A model generated the notes under the pieces. It was not told the DNA's origin, ran no database searches, and saw only the letters and a list, made by a program, of their open reading frames with translations. Source: Planctomycetota bacterium (GTDB lineage Bacteria > Planctomycetota > Planctomycetia > Pirellulales > Lacipirellulaceae). Taken from it: a DNA stretch of 11,069 nt. The stretch lies in contig JAJRUA010000201.1 of assembly GCA_024278035.1 (NCBI GenBank), positions 1 through 11,069 on the forward strand, read 5' to 3'. Of the stretch, positions 1 to 6,589 are shown piece by piece. Both the position numbers and the translations under genes were made by a program. Every line of letters starts with the position of its first letter. Position 1 is the stretch's first letter.

Positions 1-713
1 AACAACGCCCCGTTGTCTGCGATACCTTTGCAAAGACCGGTGAGTTGTTTCTGAGGTGTTTCAACTTGAACCTGCTTGCCGGTTAGGAACGAATAACGTC
101 GCCAAAGTTCGGGAAGCGATGGGTCCTTAGTAACAAGCTGGTTGATCCGCAGCTCCAGTTGCTTGAGACACTCGATCAAAACTTGGGTCCGATCCAAAAG
201 CTGGCCAAGCGATTTCTCTAAGCTGGTTGCGGCTCTTTTTACCTCCTTTGGGGCATTGACTAGCGTGTTGTTGACGTTCAGCCCGATGCCGATCACTAGG
301 CGGCGTGGCTTGCAAGCGGTCGATTCAATCAAAATGCCGGCTGTTTTTTTCTCATCAATAAAAACGTCATTGGGCCACTTGAGACGGACCTTAGCGGCGG
401 GAAGAAAACGTTCGGTCGCTTGACAGAGAGCGACTCCCGCGGCGAGCGCTACTAAAGAAATTTTCTCTTCGGCGATCGGTAGGGATGGGGCCAACAGGCT
501 AAATGTCAGCGAGCCACCAGTCGACCACCACGCGTTCGCCCCACGTCCTCTGCCAGCCGTTTGTTGGTCCGTGATAAAAAGCTCGGCTGGCTTACTCGCC
601 GTCGACGTTGCCCGAAGCGCCGCTGTGTTGGTCGAGTCAATCGAATCAAAAAAGTGAACCTCTTTAATCCAAGTCTCAGCAACGATTCGTTCGAGATCAA
701 AGGGAGCATTCAT
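1..713 (-). CDS. birA: Biotin--[acetyl-CoA-carboxylase] ligase, C-terminus cut by window edge
   Basis: Biotin protein ligase activates biotin with ATP to biotinyl-5'-AMP and transfers it to the acceptor lysine of biotin carboxyl carrier proteins in the cytoplasm. Reading from the ATG at 713-711 gives 237 complete codons and then runs off the left edge without a stop. Family motifs appear in order: STN at residues 27-29, the adenylate-binding GRGRG at 54-58, KWPND at 112-116, KTAGILIE at 123-130 with the expected lysine, and GIGLNVN at 142-148. The last visible residues (GIADNGAL) fit the start of the C-terminal SH3-like domain, so only roughly 20-30 residues should be missing. There is no N-terminal helix-turn-helix, so this is the short class that modifies proteins without repressing bio genes. 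It starts 82 bases after the ilvD stop on the same strand and may be cotranscribed. No clear Shine-Dalgarno site precedes the start. Confidence 0.93.
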   Translation of the reverse strand, partial: MNAPFDLERIVAETWIKEVHFFDSIDSTNTAALRATSTASKPAELFITDQQTAGRGRGANAWWSTGGSLTFSLLAPSLPIAEEKISLVALAAGVALCQATERFLPAAKVRLKWPNDVFIDEKKTAGILIESTACKPRRLVIGIGLNVNNTLVNAPKEVKRAATSLEKSLGQLLDRTQVLIECLKQLELRINQLVTKDPSLPELWRRYSFLTGKQVQVETPQKQLTGLCKGIADNGAL

Positions 714-795
714 AAGGAAATAGCAACCACGGATTCCTCGGATGGAAAACCCATGTTATTCGTGCTCTGTCAACTCAGATGTGAATTTTCAGGCG

Positions 796-2487
796 TTATT
801 CATCCGTCACACAGCCTTCGCTCGCCGACTTTACGTTCTTGATGTACTTGTAAAGCGTACCGCGGGTCGCTTTGAGTGGCGGGGCGGTCCAGGCAGCCTT
901 GCGGCGGGCGAACTCCTCGTCTGAAATGTCTACTGTAATGAGATTCGCTTCGGCATCGAGCGTGATTTTGTCGCCGTTTTGGACCAGGGCGATCGGACCA
1001 CCGAGTTGCGCCTCGGGTGTGACGTGGCCAACAATAAAACCGTGCGAGCCCCCACTGAAACGGCCGTCGGTCATAAGGGCAACGTCTGCGCCAAGACCGG
1101 CACCCATGATAACGCTTGTCGGCGTGAGCATCTCCGGCATCCCGGGGCCGCCGAGGGGGCCCTCGTAGCGGATGATGATAACGTCGCCCTTGTTGATTTT
1201 GTTCTGCTCCATCGCTTCGAGCATTTCCTCTTCGCTATCGAAGCAGTTAGCCGTGCCGGCGAACTGGAGGCCCTCTTTGCCGGTGATTTTGGCAACGGAT
1301 CCGTCGGGACAGAAGTTGCCGCGCATGATGCGGATGTGGCCCGTTGCTTTGAACGGATTGCTGACCGGACGGATAATCTCTTGGCCTTCGGAAAGCCCCG
1401 GCAAATCGGCAAGGTTCTCAGCCAGCGTCTTGCCGGTGACCGTGAGGCAATTGCCGTCGATCATTCCCTCTTCGAGTAGGAGTTTGAGAACCGCCGGCGT
1501 GCCCCCCACTTTGTGCAAGTCTTCCTGTACGTACTTGCCGGAAGGTTTGAGATCGGCAATAAACGGCACGCGGTCGCTCACGGTTTGGAAGTCGTCGATC
1601 GTTAGATTCACCTCCACACTACGAGCCATGGCGATCAGGTGCAAAACGGCGTTGGTCGAGCCACCGACTGCCATGATAAGGGCCAGCGCATTCTCAAACG
1701 CCGGGCGGGTCATGATATCGCGAGGCTTGATGTCTTTTTCTAGAAGATGCCGAATCGCCTTGCCGGCGTTCAGGCACTCGTCCAATTTCGCTTGGTCCTC
1801 GGCTGGGATGCTACTGCTGTAGGGCAAAGACATGCCCATCGCTTCGATAGCGGAGGCCATCGTGTTGGCGGTGTACATGCCGCCACACGCTCCCGCACCG
1901 GGACAACTTTTGCTGACAATCTCCTTGCGTTCTTCTTCGCTAATCGTACCGGCAAGGAACTCGCCGTAGCACTGGAACGCTGAGACGATGTCTCGCTTCT
2001 CGTCTTTGCCATCTTTCTTGGTGAATCCCGGCTTGATCGTGCCGCCGTAGATCATGATCGCTGGCCGGTTGAGTCGGCCCATCGCTATCAAACAACCGGG
2101 CATGTTCTTATCGCACCCGGGGAGCGCAACCAGCGCGTCGTACCACTGCGCCTGCATGATGGTCTCAATCGAGTCGGCAATGATGTCGCGCGACTGAAGG
2201 CTGTACGACATTCCGCTAGTGCCCATGGAAATGCCGTCCGACACGCCGATCGTGTTGAACCGCATGCCAACCAAATCGGCAGGGAGCATTCCTTCCTTCA
2301 CCTTGGCGGCGAGGTCGAGCAAGTGCATGTTGCAGGGGTTGCCCTCGTACCAGACACTGCCGATGCCTACCTGGGCCCGCTGCATGTCCGCTTCGGTCAG
2401 GCCCGTTCCGTAGAGCATCGCTTGGCTTGCGCCTTGCGATTTGGGCTGCGTGATTTGGGCACTGTACTTGTTGAGCTGTTGGGTCAT
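796..2487 (-). CDS. ilvD: Dihydroxy-acid dehydratase
   Basis: Dehydrates 2,3-dihydroxy-isovalerate and 2,3-dihydroxy-3-methylvalerate to the 2-keto acids that become valine and isoleucine (and leucine, pantothenate). It is a cytoplasmic iron-sulfur enzyme. The product is 563 residues, the usual family length. Cluster-binding cysteine motifs are present: GNPCNMHL (Cys52), [10 protein letters not shown] (Cys125, Cys132) and [16 protein letters not shown] (Cys195, Cys201). Other family signatures are [24 protein letters not shown] and [14 protein letters not shown]. The cysteine spacing resembles the [2Fe-2S] branch of the family, but the cluster type is an inference. I chose the ATG at 2487 because [12 protein letters not shown] matches the usual short N-terminus; an in-frame ATG at 2517 would add ten unlikely residues. 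Neither has a clear Shine-Dalgarno site. No leader peptide or attenuator is visible upstream. birA follows downstream. Confidence 0.97.
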   Translation of the reverse strand: MTQQLNKYSAQITQPKSQGASQAMLYGTGLTEADMQRAQVGIGSVWYEGNPCNMHLLDLAAKVKEGMLPADLVGMRFNTIGVSDGISMGTSGMSYSLQSRDIIADSIETIMQAQWYDALVALPGCDKNMPGCLIAMGRLNRPAIMIYGGTIKPGFTKKDGKDEKRDIVSAFQCYGEFLAGTISEEERKEIVSKSCPGAGACGGMYTANTMASAIEAMGMSLPYSSSIPAEDQAKLDECLNAGKAIRHLLEKDIKPRDIMTRPAFENALALIMAVGGSTNAVLHLIAMARSVEVNLTIDDFQTVSDRVPFIADLKPSGKYVQEDLHKVGGTPAVLKLLLEEGMIDGNCLTVTGKTLAENLADLPGLSEGQEIIRPVSNPFKATGHIRIMRGNFCPDGSVAKITGKEGLQFAGTANCFDSEEEMLEAMEQNKINKGDVIIIRYEGPLGGPGMPEMLTPTSVIMGAGLGADVALMTDGRFSGGSHGFIVGHVTPEAQLGGPIALVQNGDKITLDAEANLITVDISDEEFARRKAAWTAPPLKATRGTLYKYIKNVKSASEGCVTDE

Positions 2488-2618
2488 TTTTGGGCGGAAG
2501 CGTGTGAACAACGGCATGTGAGCCGGGGCGTCTCGACCACGGCATATTGGGAGCCACTCATTCTACCCCCATGTTGCTTGGAGCCAGAGGGGGGGAATAA
2601 TCTCGTGTAAGAGCAGGT

Positions 2619-2637
2619 CCGTGCCAAGATGGCACGG
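2619..2637. repeat. Perfect GC-rich hairpin (7-bp stem, 5-base loop)
   Basis: CCGTGCC at 2619-2625 and GGCACGG at 2631-2637 form a perfect seven-base stem around AAGAT. It lies 49 bases past the stop of the minus-strand GT10 gene and about 130 bases upstream of the ilvD start, so it could end the GT10 transcript. In that direction, however, no U-rich tract follows (ACCTGCTCTT), so intrinsic termination is doubtful. A dispersed intergenic palindrome is another explanation; no second copy occurs in this window. The rest of the 2488-2685 gap holds a seven-G run (2589-2595) and, on the minus strand, a weak TAGAAT -10-like hexamer without a good -35. Confidence 0.5.
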
Positions 2638-2685
2638 CTATAGCTTCGTTATCCTGGCGAGGATCGCTCAAATGCTCAACGGTAT

Positions 2686-3558
2686 TCATGCCGCTCGCGT
2701 TGCAAAATCGTCTTCCCGTTGCAAAAGCAACGCCGCGTTACGCCGACGATCAGCATAGGTGATCGCCCGCCGCCGATTCTCTTCAAGGAATGGCAGTCGA
2801 GCCGCATAGTCCGCTTCGCTGGCCCCAAGGACCGCTTCACGCAGATCGGCCTCGGTGTTGCAGACAATCAAGCCACGCGGATCAAAGAAATGGGCAATGT
2901 CCGGCGCGCCCCAATAAATGGGCAAACTCATGCAGAGCAGGCTATCCACCAATTTTTCCGTGAAATATCCCGGCTCGCGGGAGTTTTCAAGGACCACCGA
3001 ATAACGGAACGGACTGTGGCCGTCCGCCTTGTCGTCGAGAGGGCGGTAGCCGCGGCCAAAAAGTTCGAGGCCCGTTTTTTTCTCTGCCGACCACGCTGCC
3101 AAACGGTGACGGAGTCGGTGGCCCGCTGTGTCCCGTTTTTTGGAAGCGATCAGGGAGAGTAATCCGGTCTTCGGGTGCTCTGCTCCTGGAATTTCCTTCA
3201 GCCAGCACCCGCCGTGCGGCAAAAAACGTGCATTAGGAAGCCGTTGTAAAAGCCGACTGTTGTGCGTGAGCACTCGGTGGTACGAGCCGCCCAGCATCCG
3301 AACGATGTTGTAATATCGCTGATGAATGGCCGGTGGCTCAAAAATCAATGCCGAGACACGACAGCGCAGACCCCGCCGATCGGCCAGCAGTGAGCGTGAA
3401 CTGATGGTTATCACAAGCTGATCTTCGTCACTCAAATCACCTAACGTTGCGCATTCTTTGGGCTCGCCCAGCGGCCACTCGGCGTCGCTGATGGGGCAAT
3501 CGGCTAAGCGACAAAACCGTTTTTTGGGCAATCCGTGAACAAGAATACCAACCGCCAT
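2686..3558 (-). CDS. Glycosyltransferase family 10 (fucosyltransferase-fold) protein
   Basis: A predicted cytoplasmic glycosyltransferase of 290 residues. The recognisable part is the GT10 C-terminal donor-binding domain: a basic SKKRDTAGHRLRHRL stretch at 139-153, then YSVVLENSREPGYFTEK at 186-202 (Glu191-Asn192-Ser193, Glu201-Lys202), then LPIYWGAPDIAHFFDP at 212-227. In GT10 enzymes this block binds GDP-fucose; here fucose as donor is inferred, not shown. Residues 1-130 form a divergent N-terminal acceptor-side half with no hydrophobic anchor. The ATG at 3558 is supported by GGAG (3565-3568, minus strand) six bases upstream. It lies downstream of the methyltransferase on the same strand after a 128-base gap, and close to two GT2 genes, which points to lipopolysaccharide or exopolysaccharide side-chain synthesis. 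The C-terminus is shorter than eukaryotic relatives but normal for bacterial ones. Confidence 0.85.
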   Translation of the reverse strand: MAVGILVHGLPKKRFCRLADCPISDAEWPLGEPKECATLGDLSDEDQLVITISSRSLLADRRGLRCRVSALIFEPPAIHQRYYNIVRMLGGSYHRVLTHNSRLLQRLPNARFLPHGGCWLKEIPGAEHPKTGLLSLIASKKRDTAGHRLRHRLAAWSAEKKTGLELFGRGYRPLDDKADGHSPFRYSVVLENSREPGYFTEKLVDSLLCMSLPIYWGAPDIAHFFDPRGLIVCNTEADLREAVLGASEADYAARLPFLEENRRRAITYADRRRNAALLLQREDDFATRAA

Positions 3559-3564
3559 GTCAGG

Positions 3565-3568
3565 CTCC
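3565..3568 (-). promoter_or_regulatory. Shine-Dalgarno site of the GT10 gene
   Basis: GGAG on the minus strand ends six bases before the ATG at 3558-3556, which supports that start. It is one of only two clear ribosome-binding sites in the window. Confidence 0.6.
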
Positions 3569-3583
3569 GAAAAGGCAAGGGAT

Positions 3584-3688
3584 GCGAGACTGCGAGACTA
3601 ACTGCACGTCCTAAAACCATCTGGTGCTTCGGTCTTTCTCGCTTTCTCGACCGCTGGATACTTCCGGATAGGTTCTGAGATAGGCTCT
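3584..3688. repeat. Cluster of short tandem duplications in the GT10-methyltransferase gap
   Basis: The 128-base gap contains two perfect tandem 8-mers: GCGAGACT twice (3584-3599) and CTTTCTCG twice (3634-3649). A third, imperfect 10-mer pair GATAGGYTCT (3667-3676 and 3679-3688) runs into the methyltransferase stop codon. The second pair sits inside a 5-bp inverted repeat, CGGTC (3630-3634) and GACCG (3649-3653). No promoter or U-tract terminator is evident. The pattern suggests slippage-prone DNA; a function cannot be assigned. Confidence 0.5.
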
Positions 3689-4424
3689 AAGCTACGTTTT
3701 TCTTGGCGGATACCGCCGTTTGTTCCCACACGTTTTTACAATTCGTTGCGATTTCCTCCGCCAACGGATTTTGAGCAATCACGAGACACCCGCGTCGGGA
3801 CCCCGTCTCTTCCTCGGAAGGAAGGGTTGGGAAGAAACGTCTGAGGGCCAGGTGCTCCACCGAGTCGAGATAGCTAGTTTCCAGCGTTTTGCCGGGGCCA
3901 TAGTTATCGAAACCGTAGCCATCGTCCCCAGGTACGCGGAAATCATCCACCAACGCCACCGCTTGCAGATCACTTGTAAAGAGGACCTCAAGTTCTTCGC
4001 GCAACGGCAAGTCTTCGCCCCAATGGGCATCCAAGTAAACGAAAACCCGCTTACCTGTGAGGCGGGGCTCTCTAACCAATTGCTTTAGCATCGTGCGGCT
4101 ATCGCCGAGATGGACGCGAATTTTCGAGTTGCCCGAGTGGCGAGTTTTGCTGAAACCGTAGTAACGAGGCTCCGCTTCCACCGTATCAATTTCAACGCCA
4201 CTCGTTTCATGCAAGTAGCCGGTGGTGACGCCCCGGTAAGTGCCACACTCAATAATCGCATCAAAGCGAAGCACGTCCAGCAGTTCATGGTAAATCTTCC
4301 GTCGGAACGTTTGTCCGTTGAAGGGCCCGCCGAAGCTACGTCGCAACGAGGGACGACAATAGTATTCCAGCGATCCGAAGAGAGGGTAGCCGAATATTTT
4401 TTGGACGAAAGGGTTGGAAGCCAT
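3687..4424 (-). CDS. Class I SAM-dependent methyltransferase-like protein
   Basis: A 245-residue protein with a Rossmann-type methyltransferase core, probably methylating a sugar or polysaccharide given its glycosyltransferase neighbours. Motif I is IIECGTYRGVTTGYL at 57-71 (glycine-rich SAM loop), an acidic residue ends strand 2 in DTVEAEP (80-86), HLGDSRTML at 105-113 follows, then VYLDAHWGEDLPL at 129-141 and ALVDDF at 157-162. The aspartates and histidine of the last two resemble the metal- or substrate-binding positions of CmcI/TylF-type enzymes; this assignment is tentative. No signal peptide or membrane segment is present. I placed the start at the ATG 4424-4422 (MASNPFVQKI). The frame stays open to 4625, but that extension reads like non-coding sequence and would consume most of the divergent promoter region. 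The C-terminal tail (about 225-245) is lysine-rich and probably disordered. Confidence 0.75.
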   Translation of the reverse strand: MASNPFVQKIFGYPLFGSLEYYCRPSLRRSFGGPFNGQTFRRKIYHELLDVLRFDAIIECGTYRGVTTGYLHETSGVEIDTVEAEPRYYGFSKTRHSGNSKIRVHLGDSRTMLKQLVREPRLTGKRVFVYLDAHWGEDLPLREELEVLFTSDLQAVALVDDFRVPGDDGYGFDNYGPGKTLETSYLDSVEHLALRRFFPTLPSEEETGSRRGCLVIAQNPLAEEIATNCKNVWEQTAVSAKKNVA

Positions 4425-4654
4425 AGGATTCAGCTTGAGGTTCAAAACGGTGATCGGGGGCAAATGCAACGGCAGAACAGTAGCACCGTCAGAAGAGTCA
4501 GGGCAAGGCGAGTTTGTCGCAGGGGCGTTTTCGCAAGTCGATATTGCCTCGGTAAGGCAATCGCCATTACGATTCGGCAGCACAGGCAACGCCACCAGCT
4601 TGCTAGCACACAACCATTGGCCCAACTTTCCGTAAACAGTAACAGAGCATCACG
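4425..4654. other. Divergent intergenic region between methyltransferase and first GT2 gene
   Basis: These 230 bases separate two outward-facing genes and should hold promoters for both pairs. I see a small inverted repeat, ATTGCC (4543-4548) and GGCAAT (4556-4561) with a seven-base loop, and a degenerate relative of the 24-base repeat at 4600-4617 (TTGCTAGC then CA and CCAT). No convincing -35/-10 pair stands out on either strand. The frame upstream of the methyltransferase is open through much of it, but its translation lacks recognisable protein features. Confidence 0.5.
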
Positions 4655-5470
4655 TTGCTTATTTCGGTCCTTCTGACGACGTACAACCAGCCAAATTGGC
4701 TTGAGAAAGTGCTGTGGGGTTACGCGACCCAGCGCACCCGTCCGCATGAAATTGTCGTTGCCGATGATGGATCCGACGAACGGACGCGAGAGGTGATCGA
4801 TCGCTTACGAAGCCAAACGGGCCTCCGGATCGAACATGTTTGGCACGAAGACCGTGGTTTCAGGAAATGTGAAATCCTCAACAAAGCTATCCTAGAAGCA
4901 ACGGGCGGCTACCTGCTGTTCTCTGACGGCGATTGCTTGCCACGGCGTGATTTTATTGAATTGCACACGCAGCTTGCCGAACGGGGGAGATTTTTATCCG
5001 GAGGCTACTACAAATTGCCGATGCCCCTAAGCGAAGCCATCACCGTGGACGCTATCCAGTCAGGGCGTGCCTTTAAGCTAGCCTGGATGCGACAGCAGGG
5101 CTTGCCCCTGTCGCGCCGGATGCTTCGGCTTGTGGTGAAGGGAAAGGGAGCAGCCCTCCTAGACCGGATCACGCCAACGCGGCCCACTTGGAACGGCAAC
5201 AATTCCTCTGGCTGGGCAGACGATATCCGCCGAGCCGGTGGGTTCGACCAACGGATGCGCTACGGCGGGTTGGACCGGGAACTGGGTGAACGACTCGAAA
5301 ACGCGGGCATTCGCGGTAAACAAATTCGCCAGCGCTGTGTCTGCTTGCACCTTGACCATGCACGCGGCTACGCCAACTCCGAAGACTGGAAACGAAACCA
5401 CGCAATCCGCCGAGAAACCCGCGAGCAAGGCTTAACGATCACGCAACACGGCCTGCCCCCTGCTGCCTAA
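4655..5470 (+). CDS. Glycosyltransferase family 2 protein with galactosyltransferase-type C-terminal segment
   Basis: A 271-residue cytoplasmic GT-A transferase that should add a sugar from a nucleotide-sugar donor to a growing surface glycan. The N-terminus has the GT2 nucleotide-binding strand ISVLLTTYN (3-11) and ADDGS (36-40). The metal-binding DXD is DGD at 91-93 in LLFSDGDCLPRRDF. The segment SGWADDIRRAGGFDQRMR (185-202), followed by YGGLDRELGERL (203-214), matches the Glyco_transf_7C pattern of chondroitin/galactosyltransferase-like GT2 enzymes and carries the likely catalytic acid. No membrane segment is present. The start is forced: an in-frame TAA occupies 4640-4642 and the only usual start codon before the ISVLL strand is TTG at 4655. 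No good Shine-Dalgarno site precedes it. The second GT2 gene follows after 82 bases and is probably cotranscribed. The sugar specificity is unknown. Confidence 0.88.
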   Translation: MLISVLLTTYNQPNWLEKVLWGYATQRTRPHEIVVADDGSDERTREVIDRLRSQTGLRIEHVWHEDRGFRKCEILNKAILEATGGYLLFSDGDCLPRRDFIELHTQLAERGRFLSGGYYKLPMPLSEAITVDAIQSGRAFKLAWMRQQGLPLSRRMLRLVVKGKGAALLDRITPTRPTWNGNNSSGWADDIRRAGGFDQRMRYGGLDRELGERLENAGIRGKQIRQRCVCLHLDHARGYANSEDWKRNHAIRRETREQGLTITQHGLPPAA

Positions 5471-5502
5471 GTAGGCCTGCGCGAGCAAAGCGAGGAGAGG
5501 CA

Positions 5503-5526
5503 AGTTGCTAGCGCAGACATCCATAA
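5503..5526. repeat. 24-base exact direct repeat, copy 1
   Basis: Identical to 8770-8793. It contains TTGCTAGCGCAG followed by ACATCCATAA. A GAGAG box lies eight bases before each copy (5495-5499 and 8762-8766), so similarity extends a little upstream. This copy is in the spacer between the two GT2 genes, 26 bases before the downstream ATG. Chance identity over 24 bases in an 11-kb window is negligible. Confidence 0.9.
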
Positions 5527-5538
5527 CTTCATCGGGAT

Positions 5539-5542
5539 GGAG
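5539..5542 (+). promoter_or_regulatory. Shine-Dalgarno site of the second GT2 gene
   Basis: GGAG ends ten bases before the ATG at 5553. It decides that start over the upstream in-frame TTG at 5505, which has no such site and falls inside the 24-base repeat. Confidence 0.55.
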
Positions 5543-5552
5543 CCCGAGAAAA

Positions 5553-6470
5553 ATGATTTCCCATCTGATGATACCAACCTACGGCCGGCCCGATCTTTTT
5601 GGTCGGGTGCTTGAGTCGCTCCTGGAGTGCGAGTTGCCAGAATCCCTCGCCTCCATTTTGATCGTCGAGAATGGTCCGCAATCAGGGGCAGAGCAACTTT
5701 GCGAACGTGTGCGAGATCGACTGCCGATTCGTTATCTTTGGTCGGAGAGGCCTTGTAAGAGCGTCGCGCTCAATCGTGGCCTTGCCGAGTTTGCCGAGGA
5801 GGATTTGGTGATGATGAGCGACGACGATGTTCGTTTCGAGCCGCAAACGCTGATGGCCTACGATCGAGAGGCCCGACGTGCGCCGACCGGCTGGTTCTTC
5901 GGCGGGCCGTTTGAAGCCGACTTTGAACAGGAGCCGCCCGAATGGGTACTGCCTTACCTGCCCCCTTCGGCACGGGGCTGGCTTCCCGATGCCAACGAAT
6001 TTGATTCGCGCCGCAATCGTTTTTTTGGTTGCAATTGGGCCGTGTTTGCTCGCGATTTGCGTGCTGCCGGTGGTTTTGACCTGCGGTTTGGCCCTGGTAC
6101 GGAGAAAAATGCCACCGGCGAAGAGACCGAAATGCAGCGCCGGCTTCACCAGCAAGGCCTTCAATCACGCTTGGTAAGCGACGCACGCGTTTGGCACCAT
6201 GTGCCGGCGGGCCGTTGTTCGCCCGACTGGGCTTTGGCTCGATCGCATCGCAATGGTTTGGCCCGCGGCATTGCCTGCCGAACACGTGGCGTCGGGCGGA
6301 TGTTGGTTAACCACACGCTGAACGCTGTCCGCTACACGACGGCTTCAGCCAAGTGTGTTTTCACTTCACCAGAAAATGAGCAGAATCGGTTTCGAGCCAA
6401 ATACAACCAAAACAAGGCGGCTGGCTATTTCGAGGGCTACTACTCCCGTGGAGCAAAACAAGCGGCATAG
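5553..6470 (+). CDS. Glycosyltransferase family 2 protein
   Basis: A 305-residue GT-A-fold glycosyltransferase, predicted cytoplasmic, with the second plus-strand role in the polysaccharide set. The first strand is SHLMIPTYGRP (3-13), followed by SILIVENGP (34-42). ALNRGLA (72-78) precedes the DXD motif DDD at 90-92 in MMSDDDVRFEP. FFGCNWAVFARDLRAAGGFD (157-176) and GEETEMQRRL (189-198) are the usual acceptor-side aromatic stretch and the catalytic E(D/E) block. Residues 211-236 carry HH and SHRNGLARG, seen in GT2 enzymes of surface glycan loci. The C-terminus is basic and lacks membrane helices. The ATG at 5553 has GGAG ten bases upstream. It shares the GGFD motif with its upstream neighbour but is too divergent overall to be a recent duplicate. 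The last gene of the glycosylation set, it is followed by a 119-base gap. Substrate is unknown. Confidence 0.88.
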   Translation: MISHLMIPTYGRPDLFGRVLESLLECELPESLASILIVENGPQSGAEQLCERVRDRLPIRYLWSERPCKSVALNRGLAEFAEEDLVMMSDDDVRFEPQTLMAYDREARRAPTGWFFGGPFEADFEQEPPEWVLPYLPPSARGWLPDANEFDSRRNRFFGCNWAVFARDLRAAGGFDLRFGPGTEKNATGEETEMQRRLHQQGLQSRLVSDARVWHHVPAGRCSPDWALARSHRNGLARGIACRTRGVGRMLVNHTLNAVRYTTASAKCVFTSPENEQNRFRAKYNQNKAAGYFEGYYSRGAKQAA

Positions 6471-6492
6471 TGGCTCTCTGGCTCCGCGCTCT

Positions 6493-6508
6493 CGTGACGA
6501 TCGTCACA
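6493..6508. promoter_or_regulatory. Candidate CRP/FNR-type operator upstream of the histidine kinase
   Basis: GTGACGATCGTCAC at 6494-6507 is a perfect 14-base palindrome with no loop, as expected for a dimeric DNA-binding protein rather than a terminator. With flanks it reads CGTGA-N6-TCACA, nine of ten positions of the CRP-type consensus TGTGA-N6-TCACA. It lies 81 bases before the kinase ATG in a 119-base gap. The regulator is inferred. No convincing -35/-10 pair is visible between it and the gene. Confidence 0.45.
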
Positions 6509-6589
6509 ACCGTCCCTGGCGTTTGTTTTTGCCTCGGCAGAAGGGGACTTGCAGGCAGTTTTTCCTTTCGTGCGAACTAAGTTTGCACG

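Noticed and set aside
979..1822. Long plus-strand reading frames (166 and 216 codons) opposite ilvD
   Set aside because: They are antisense to a well-supported gene, in frames opened by its codon bias, and their translations show no family motif.
2488..2517. Ten-residue upstream extension of ilvD
   Set aside because: The family N-terminus begins close to [12 protein letters not shown]; the extra residues have no support.
4543..4561. ATTGCC/GGCAAT inverted repeat as a terminator
   Set aside because: The stem is only six bases with no U tract and lies between divergent starts where no transcript should end.
4425..4625. Upstream extension of the methyltransferase to an ATG-like start at 4625
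   Set aside because: The added 67 residues show no conserved pattern and would nearly reach the divergent GT2 gene, leaving little room for promoters.
4110..4676. 188-codon plus-strand frame running from the methyltransferase into the GT2 start
   Set aside because: It lies antisense to the methyltransferase motifs and overlaps the GT2 start in another frame; the translation has no recognisable feature.
5505..5552. Alternative TTG start 16 codons upstream of the second GT2 gene
   Set aside because: It begins inside the 24-base repeat, lacks a Shine-Dalgarno site, and adds residues before the GT2 first strand; the ATG at 5553 has GGAG upstream.
5682..6285. Minus-strand frames of 160 and 171 codons opposite the second GT2 gene
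   Set aside because: Both are shadows of a gene with clear GT2 motifs, and their sequences are arginine-rich and low in complexity.
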